From Pochonia chlamydosporia 170 (Eukaryota > Ascomycota > Sordariomycetes > Hypocreales > Clavicipitaceae), in NCBI RefSeq assembly GCF_001653235.2, contig NC_035791.1, positions 186,001 through 250,000 of the forward strand: a DNA stretch of 64,000 nucleotides. Reading direction: 5' to 3'. Below, piece after piece: positions 57,230-64,000 of this stretch (position 1 is the stretch's first letter; each line of letters starts with the position of its first letter). The position numbers were made by a program, and so were the translations under genes. The notes beneath the pieces are model-generated. The model was not told the origin of the DNA, searched no databases, and worked only from the letters and a program-made list of their open reading frames with translations.

Positions 57230-59643
57230 TTATAGCGATATATCTGGCCGCATCCAGTCAAAGGTGTCAAACAGCTCAAAATTAAAATCCAGCTGCATCG
57301 TGTCCAAGCTAACTGGTGGCCAGCTCTCATCATCTCGGGCATTCAATGTGTGATCGAGCACCAGTTGAATGACCGAGCTACAACCTGCGCACAGCTCGCC
57401 GTTTGGGCCATTTGGACCAATCCAGTCCAGAAACCCGATCAAGAGGCTCAGTTGTTGGATTATGCTGGACCGCGTTATCTTTACGTTCTGCGGATGTCGG
57501 CCGCTGAATGTTGGTTTCAATAGTTCCATACAGAGAATTCCACCACTTGGAGTGGCATACGCCATGACCTGGCCAGAATGCTGTCAGTTGAACTGCATCG
57601 CAGCATGATTTGAAGACGAGCGCAAGTACTCACCAGCCAGGCAAAGTCGGCCCGTACCAGGGTAAACCGGTCTTTGTTGGTCCAGAATAACAGCGTGCGC
57701 GACACAAGTTCAAAACTTGTGGTCAGGAGTTCGCACTGGTCCCGATGGCCACGCCGCCATAGCAGTCGCTCGATGACGAAGAGATTTTGCAGGTGCTCCA
57801 ACTTGATCAGCAGCCTAGCATAGAGAAGACCCATGTCTGCCAAAGGGTCGTCAAATTCCCCATCACGGTAGACTGCCGAGTCCGGAAAGCTCGTCATGGT
57901 GTCGCTCTCTCGTTTCTTCAAGTGCCTGCTCGCAAGTTAATAAACAACCTCTTGGACTTCCGACTTGACTTTACGTCTGGTGGTATTAGGACATACAAGA
58001 GAGTATCAATGGGAGTTTCCTTCCAATTTCCCACCGCTATTTCAATCAGTTCATCGCGAATAAAAGCGATCAACAACCGACATCGAAGGGTCGTCGCTGC
58101 GTAGAGCCCTCCTTTGGTGTTCCATCCATTGTCATCCAGCGAGCGCACAGATTCAGCAATGGCGGCCTCTCCAGCAAACAGCTCTTCATCATCGAGATCC
58201 AATGGTAGCGGCGTTGAAACATAGCGATGGCTAATTTGGGGTGGCCGTCCCGTAAAAAGAACTACCACCTTATCCATAATGAACACATGGGCAGCCACTC
58301 TGCGTCTTGTTTCTGAACTCAGACATGGTTGGTACGTGGGAGAGGAGGACTCGGCATGATAACCAAGAAAGGTCAGCAACGAAGTTGATTCAGACAATGC
58401 TCTCCAACAAGAAAGGCCTGCCAAGCGTACGGGGGTTAGTCGGTCTATGATTTATGGGAGACGCTTGTTTGGTGCAAAACTCACTGGCATCGCCGGTTAT
58501 GATGGACTCTGCTACAGTGCGTCGAATGCAAAGCTGCAATAAAATGCTATTACCGTCCGAGAACCTACGAGCTAGATCAATGGTAAGTCCAAGGCAGACC
58601 CTAGCTACCTCTGGCCAATGTTTGCGAAGGCTCTGTGCAGATGTTCCTTGTTGCGAAACCCAACGACGGTCTAAGCCTAGCTCTTTGAAGCTGAATATGA
58701 GTCCTAGCGACTCCCAGCGCAAATTTGGGCCAGAAAATTGGGCAATCCACTGGTCAGGGTCGGCGACGCTGTCTGAGAATGGCCGTGCAGTGTTGTTGCT
58801 GAGCATTACTGCAATCTCCTCGAGCTGCGAGTCGACGCGATTGGAGCCGAGATATTTCCCAAACCTACCATACAAGGATTTCAAAATTCGCTGGGCAGCC
58901 ACTCTGGCCCAGCCGTCATATGGATGGGGTGACATGAGCAGCGAGATGTGTCCATCTGGTGGACTTGGGATACTGCGAAGCACAACCAAGCACATTTCGC
59001 GAGTAGGGGAGAGCAAAACTTCGGATGCTGCATCTCTGAATCGTTGTCTCTGTTTCGACTCTCCTGGTACAGGCAAGCAAGCTTGAAAGCCTTGAAGCAG
59101 GGACAATGTTTGTGTAGTCTCGTCATACACTGCCGAGTGACTGGTTGCGCCCAGAAACCCCGAGCCAGAACCAGTACCAGTACCAGATGAAGGAACGTCT
59201 ATGGAAGGTGAGGTAGTGTGGTGCAGCCGCCGGGAAGCCACTGGTGATCGCTCTACCAAACCTGGAGGGTCATGTTGTGTCTCATCTGACACGGTCATTG
59301 AAGGTGAGAGGTCCTCACCGGTTGTTGAATTGAAGTCAAAGGCGGTATCACTGTTCCTTGGGCCCTCGTTGAGCAGCGCAGCCTTCAAATTGGAGCTGCC
59401 GACCAAGTAGACGCAATTTTTGGCTTGATTCCTCGCTCGACATCTATTGCATACTGGCTGTGTATGGTCACACGCGACCTTGCGCCTTCGACATGGATCG
59501 CATGCTTGCAGACGCCCATTGGGTCTACGAGGAGCTGGCCGAGCGGGCGAACTCATGGCCAGCGACACCTTCTGAGTCGATGTGTCTGTCATGTAAAGTA
59601 TCGTTGGTTGTTTGACAAGCGTGAAGCGTGGATATTCATGCAA
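57230..59643 (-). CDS. Zn2Cys6 transcription factor (long form)
   Basis: Four exons (59643-58485, 58417-57975, 57915-57634, 57568-57230) encode about 740 residues. The DNA-binding cluster is near residue 48: ACDPCRRRKVACDHTQPVCNRCRARNQAKNC with six cysteines. A Ser/Thr/Gly-rich linker (GTGTGSGSGFLG) follows, then the fungal-specific middle-homology domain (WARVAAQRILKSLYGRFGKYL, LSCWRALSESTSLL, SSETRRRVAAHVFIMDK). The N-terminus is uncertain: Met at 59592 or 59556 would also fit and removes an unconserved start. The third exon boundary is the least certain; intron 57916-57974 was chosen for a good donor (GTAAAG), a branch site and length. Its target genes are unknown; neighbours suggest the small-molecule enzymes next door. 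Confidence 0.87.
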
Positions 59644-61079
59644 CTAGGTTGACACATTCGTTTGTTGGTGTGGGGTTATTATTAGGAACTCGACTTGCCT
59701 GCATGTGGTCAACGGGTGTTATGTCCCGCTTTTTGGGCACTCAAGAGTCAAGGAGTATTGGCACAGACTGTCTCGTCAACAAGAATTAAAAGAATACAAT
59801 GAGAATATTACAATATTAATGGAATTATAAATATATAAAATAGATTGGCAATAAAAAACAGCTCATTAATAACCCTGGTGTGAGCTACTGGGGCCAGCGC
59901 GATAAATCTTGGAAACCACACTGCCTCCACATTTTGTGTTCCAACAACCACAGTTCTGTCACGCTGCACACAAATGGGACAGGAGCCAGATAACCCCCAC
60001 AGGTGGCAATCATTTGGCTTACATAGTTCAATCGACTCTGCCACTGTTTCCACCGGTGACTTTATTGTTTTCCTTAGTAAGGGTGATTTCATGATAATTT
60101 TGATACCCTGACGCTCATTCTGGCCTTTGCTTGTCTCCTTAGACTTGCCCTTGTCTCGATTATTGGGGGACGTACGAGATTGTCGTCATCGATGTTTAAA
60201 AGTCAGGCCATTCTATCTGCCCTCAATGGTCTTGGAATTTGCCTTCGCTGAAGAAGTCCCGCTGGCTGCTGCGTGGCAACTTGTCTCGACGGAGGCAAAT
60301 GCATGAGCAATACACATTCTTCCGTGTCCGAGTGCAGCAGGCCAAAACTAAGGATAGCCAATACGGCTCTATTGCATTTTCCTTCGGCTAATAATTTAAG
60401 ATTTAGGGTCTAGGCGCGGGGGTTGCTCTCCTAAAGTTAGCATTCTTGAGGAGCAAGCTCAACTAAGCTTTAAACTAGAAGCCAGATTCTACCATTAGTA
60501 GCTCATTACCAAGAGAACTAGCATATATATTGTTTAATATTGCGAGATCTGCGAAAGATAAGTTTGAAGCGGCTTAAATAATAGATAGATACTCTGTAGA
60601 CTTAACATTAAACACAGATCCTTTCCTTGTTCATATTACTAATTTAGCCGCTTATCCTCTCTACATTCTCACCTTATACTTTGCGGGCTACCATGTACCA
60701 ACCTATGCCGAATGGCATTTCAAAGCAATAACTGACAATCCGGATTCGTTAACGCATTAGGGAAACCAGTGACATAAGGCCACGTTACAGTTAGTACACG
60801 TTGGTGTCTTAGGCCTTGTACGACACATCGCGTACTACATGACGACAGATTACCATGACATAAATAACCCCCTTTGCGCCCGTAATTAAGTAGAATTTAC
60901 CCCTACTCGACCCTTGCATTTGTTATAACTTCCACTCGCCTAGAGTTACCACGCGCCTTCAAGCCTGTCCCTTTTCCAATTTTACAGGGCATATAACCCC
61001 CAACCAAGGCATTCTCGTTTGCTCTTACTCAACCCGACCAACCTTAACCAGTAGGAAGTGTATATGGTTGAACGCCAAA
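59644..61079. other. Intergenic region with AT-rich islands upstream of terpene synthase
   Basis: Two AT-rich patches (about 59780-59870 and 60385-60690) look like RIP-touched repeat remnants. Close to the terpene synthase a CATATAAC box at about 60990 and a CCAAT word at about 60976 could be promoter elements. A decayed coding fragment is listed separately. Confidence 0.5.
59808..60360 (-). pseudogene. Decayed coding fragment of unknown family
   Basis: The minus strand shows protein-like reading broken by stops. One frame runs from about 60,330 to 59,808 with a cysteine-rich piece (CKPNDCHLWGLSGSCPICVQ, then VVVGTQNVEAVWFPRF) and two stops (TAG, TGA) upstream that could come from CAG and CGA. 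A second frame, about 60,360-60,080, also looks coding (DTEECVLLMHLPPSRQ, then LLNIDDDNLVRPPIIE). Only one can be real. The family is not recognised; an old transposon or a lost gene are both possible. Confidence 0.35.
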
Positions 61080-62204
61080 ATGGATACCAATCAGACCAAG
61101 TACCCTTCGTATGTTAACTGCAGAACCGCGTGGTTTAAACACCATCAGACTGATCTGTGCCTCCAGTTCGTATCGGACTGGGAAGCAGTGGAAAAGTCCA
61201 TGCATACCAGCTCTGCTACTTGCTTGGTATATTTTCCGTCTGATCATCTTGGACTGGGTTATAGTAGGGTAATAGAATCCCAATTATCACAGGATATTCA
61301 GGCATGGACATTTTTCAGCTTTCTGTCGCCAAAGCTTTCTCAGCTATCTATTAACCTTTCACGATTTTGTTCCGTCCAATCTAATCTCAGCTATGACCGA
61401 AGAATTCTCCTGCATCACCATGTGGCATGGATATTTTTAATGGACGATGTTACCGAAAAACTGCCATTATACAATCTTCATAAAACTGCAGGCAGGAAAT
61501 ACCTTAACAACCTTAAGAGTATTACGATGGGTGGTCCGGTTGAGGACATGATGCAGTTTAAGGGTTTATGCCCGATGGAGATTCTCGAAGCAGCTCTTAT
61601 TGCTCAACAGATTCTCGCAGAGGATTTAATGCCACTTAAGAAGCGTCTACTCTCTCCCCAGCATTTAGAGGCATGCATTTTCACCCTCAATCAGTTCTTC
61701 GACTCTGAATACGAGGAGGGATTAAAGTTCTGCACCGAACTCACGTCGCAGGAGATTCTCAAAACCAGAGTTATCACTGTGGGTGGTTTGGTGCCTATGC
61801 TTCTTGCTGTGGGAAACGCTCAGGCAGACTCATATGTTGCCAGCGACCAAAGCTTATTGCAGCTTTCAATGGTAATAGCGCTTGCTAATGACATCATTGG
61901 CCTATATAAAGATCTTAACGCAGTTGACCAACAAGAAGACGGGTCTGCCTACTTGAACCTTGTTCGAGTAGAAATGAGGGAACGAGGATTGCGTAGCGAA
62001 GACGCCCTGCGTATTTACATTGGCAAACTCAATTATTTGATTCAATCATTCGAGATCTTCTTGTTAACCTGCTCTCGCTGTCGTCAAGAGTACTACACCG
62101 AAGCGTTCAAGTTCGCTCTCAACTACCTGGACTACCATTTGATGGGAGTTATGGGTAACCCGAATAACCGATATGGTTGGAAACTAGCAAGTGCCATTTG
62201 TTGA
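61080..62204 (+). CDS. Class I terpene synthase
   Basis: A single exon of 374 residues; the start at ATG 61080 gives MDTNQTKYPSYVN. The class I elements are in order: aspartate-rich motif DDVTE (residues 122-126), the pyrophosphate-sensor Arg230 in KTRVITVGGLVP, the second metal-binding motif NDIIGLYKD (270-278) and a C-terminal RY pair in NNRYGWKLA (364-365). It should ionise a prenyl diphosphate (probably farnesyl or geranyl) and cyclise it; the product cannot be told. The second motif departs from ND-xx-S/T-xxx-E by Gly at the third ligand and Asp for Glu. No intron is present, unusual for its neighbours of similar size. It is tail to tail with a CYP51-family P450. Confidence 0.9.
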   Translation: MDTNQTKYPSYVNCRTAWFKHHQTDLCLQFVSDWEAVEKSMHTSSATCLVYFPSDHLGLGYSRVIESQLSQDIQAWTFFSFLSPKLSQLSINLSRFCSVQSNLSYDRRILLHHHVAWIFLMDDVTEKLPLYNLHKTAGRKYLNNLKSITMGGPVEDMMQFKGLCPMEILEAALIAQQILAEDLMPLKKRLLSPQHLEACIFTLNQFFDSEYEEGLKFCTELTSQEILKTRVITVGGLVPMLLAVGNAQADSYVASDQSLLQLSMVIALANDIIGLYKDLNAVDQQEDGSAYLNLVRVEMRERGLRSEDALRIYIGKLNYLIQSFEIFLLTCSRCRQEYYTEAFKFALNYLDYHLMGVMGNPNNRYGWKLASAIC

Positions 62205-63262
62205 CTCTTAGGGATGCCCCTCTAGCGAAAACCAAGTAGTGCGTCTGAGTTTTGTGCCCCAATAATCTAACATTAAGTGGCATTATTAGAGTCATAGAAC
62301 TGGACATAAAACGGGTCTTAGTACTCCGTAGTGTCTTAGATATCTGATGTAAAGATTGCAAGCCTCTTCTACACCCCGTAAAGGACTAACCTGACCGAGT
62401 TCGTGGCTACAGATGGCACCTCGCCCTGTGGCATTTGAGGATACCACGCCCGAGCGGCCTCCTGCTCTAACAGATGGATTTGCCGCTAGTGTCCAGTCAC
62501 ACGCACTCACATATGAGAGTTTCTATAGGCTAGATCAGAACAAAGTGGTTAAGTAATTAGCCGAGATTCCATCGTATGGACAGTTTGTAGATACTGTAAC
62601 CACGAGAGATCTTTCACATAAAGTGTCGTAGTGGGCCAAAGAGGGAGAAGCAGCCCGCAACTCGACGGGTACAAAGCCCGACCACGAAGGGGCCCAGGTC
62701 TACGAAGCACTGGATACACTTTAACAAAAGACACATGGCAAGTGATGGGGTATTACGCGTTTGTTGTCGCTTTGACGCACGTTACGGTCTGGCTCACAGC
62801 GAGGCGTTGTGTTGCAGTTTGGTGGAATTTACTCACCACGCCAACACAGGTGGGAGCCTTCTTCAAGCTTCTTGTCATCCGCGCGATTCGATGTACAACG
62901 AACTAATACCAAGTTCGGCATGAACAACGCTTTTGGCCTCGTTTAGTGAGTGCCCTTGCATTTGTTACCCTTCCGGTTTGTAGGCATGAGTATCGTATGT
63001 TACGTGAAGATGTCTCGACCAGCTTTAAACTACTTAATGTTTGGCAACGATCATAGAGTCGAGATCCTCAACCTGCAGTTCAATGCAAAAGAAGTGTATT
63101 TTTGGGATATTGCAATCCTTTTCCTCAATTCTAGACTGCCATCTCCGAGAGACATTGTTGTCTCGTAGATAGCTCTAAGGCGGATGCATTTGGCTCAAAA
63201 TAAAGACGAGATACTCTACTCCGTGCATTATGATGTGGGTAGAAACCGTCAATAAGTTTAGC
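62205..63262. other. Intergenic region between terpene synthase and P450
   Basis: About 1.06 kb between two convergent genes. Small open frames (62631-62906 and others) carry no domain. Nothing else is recognised; it should hold both terminators. Confidence 0.55.
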
Positions 63263-64000
63263 TTACACCTTCTCAGAGAGACGCCGCTGCCAACGCACAA
63301 TAGAGGGTTGAACCGGACGAGAGAACAAAGATGTATAGTCCGTTGGCGGTATCCACGCCGTGCCATCCATGGTAGAGAATTTGAAGATTCTAATGAGGGT
63401 AGAAATTATGGTGCATAAGTTTACATATGCAAACTTCTCTCCGATACAACGATGTCGGCCAGCACCGAAAGGCAAATACGGACTTCGTGTTCCTTTGGAG
63501 ACTGCACCATAACCGTAATCTACAATGTCATCAGCCTCTTCGACGCGGGAGTCCCATCGATGGGGATCCCATTCGAGAGCATTGGGAAAATATTTTTCAG
63601 TCAAATGCGTTACCGCGGGCGATGCCAGCAGAACTTTGTCGGGTGTAATGACATAGTTGTGACCAGGAACAGGGATGGGCGTCTTTACCTTGCGTAACAG
63701 GGAGTGAATAGAAGAATGAACACGCAAGGTTTCCTTGATGACATTGTGTAACAATGGTAGCTTGTCAATATCAGTATATTCAAGGGGCCGCAGGATCCCA
63801 TCCTTACCCAGGTTCTTTACCTGTTCATTGTAGAGCTCCTCTGCAATGTCAGGGCGTGATGCGAGACGAAGTAGAATCCATGCGCCAGACGATGACGAGG
63901 AGTGCTGGCCAGCCATGAGCAATGTAATCATGAGGTGTGCGATTTCTTTGTCTGGTATGGGCAGTCCAGTCTTGTACTTGCATGACATCAAGTTCCAAAT
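63263..64000 (-). CDS. CYP51-like: CYP51-family cytochrome P450 (sterol 14-alpha-demethylase type), partial at window edge
   Basis: The C-terminal ~245 residues are present; the frame continues past 64000 (the last codons read [10 protein letters not shown], a CYP51 phrase) so the N-terminal half lies outside. CYP51 marks are clear: I-helix [12 protein letters not shown], the K-helix ExxR in [34 protein letters not shown] and the heme loop [21 protein letters not shown]51 removes the 14-alpha-methyl group of eburicol or lanosterol in ergosterol synthesis at the endoplasmic reticulum and is the azole target. A subtelomeric site beside a terpene synthase suggests an extra paralogue rather than the housekeeping copy; this is inference. 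No stop or intron occurs in the visible part. Confidence 0.92.
   Translation of the reverse strand: MWNLMSCKYKTGLPIPDKEIAHLMITLLMAGQHSSSSSGAWILLRLASRPDIAEELYNEQVKNLGKDGILRPLEYTDIDKLPLLHNVIKETLRVHSSIHSLLRKVKTPIPVPGHNYVITPDKVLLASPAVTHLTEKYFPNALEWDPHRWDSRVEEADDIVDYGYGAVSKGTRSPYLPFGAGRHRCIGEKFAYVNLCTIISTLIRIFKFSTMDGTAWIPPTDYTSLFSRPVQPSIVRWQRRLSEKV

Noticed and set aside
62631..62906. Plus-strand frame of 91 codons between terpene synthase and P450
   Set aside because: No recognisable domain and unsupported composition; overlaps another open frame in a different phase.

Overview
This window looks like the subtelomeric end of a chromosome from a filamentous ascomycete (Pezizomycotina, most likely Sordariomycetes/Hypocreales). 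The reasons are short GT-AG introns (about 50-80 bp), Zn2Cys6 regulators, a fungal HeLo-like/NACHT/ankyrin protein, TTAGGG telomeric repeats, and a 22.7-kb block whose C-to-T decay (CAG/CAA codons turned into TAG/TAA, almost no CpA left) is the signature of repeat-induced point mutation (RIP). The genus cannot be named from the sequence alone.

Region 1 (1-22,740) is AT-rich, RIP-ruined repeat DNA with no living gene. It holds a Ty3/gypsy integrase fragment cut off exactly at a (TTAGGG)n tract, several minisatellites, a non-LTR retrotransposon polyprotein that keeps one frame for over 1,000 codons, a short CCCTAA tract facing the first telomeric tract, a relic with a destroyed polyglutamine run, a large unidentified relic, and a complete but dead pogo/Fot1-like transposon next to an inverted, truncated sister copy. 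The two inward-facing telomeric tracts suggest an old chromosome-end fusion, or an assembly join.

Region 2 (22.7-44.6 kb) begins abruptly with normal base composition. It has a leucine-rich-repeat-type gene broken by one TAG, an NLR-like NACHT/ankyrin gene broken by one TAA (both explained by a single CpA-to-TpA change), a zinc-dependent polyol/alcohol dehydrogenase, a decayed small gene, a rhodopsin-like seven-helix membrane protein in eight exons, an amidase, and a lariat-debranching-enzyme (Dbr1) family protein.

Region 3 (46.3-59.6 kb) holds a type II membrane glycosyltransferase, then a run of small-molecule enzymes with two regulators: beta-hydroxyacid dehydrogenase, epoxide hydrolase, Zn2Cys6 factor, metallo-beta-lactamase-fold hydrolase, short-chain reductase, Zn2Cys6 factor. 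No backbone synthase lies among them, so this looks more like a detoxification or catabolic group than a classic secondary-metabolite cluster.

Region 4 (59.6-64 kb) carries a decayed gene fragment and a small AT-rich island. After these come an intact class I terpene synthase with an atypical second metal-binding motif and, tail to tail with it, the C-terminal half of a CYP51-family P450 that runs off the right edge. The terpene synthase/CYP51 pair is the best candidate for an undescribed biosynthetic or self-protection locus.
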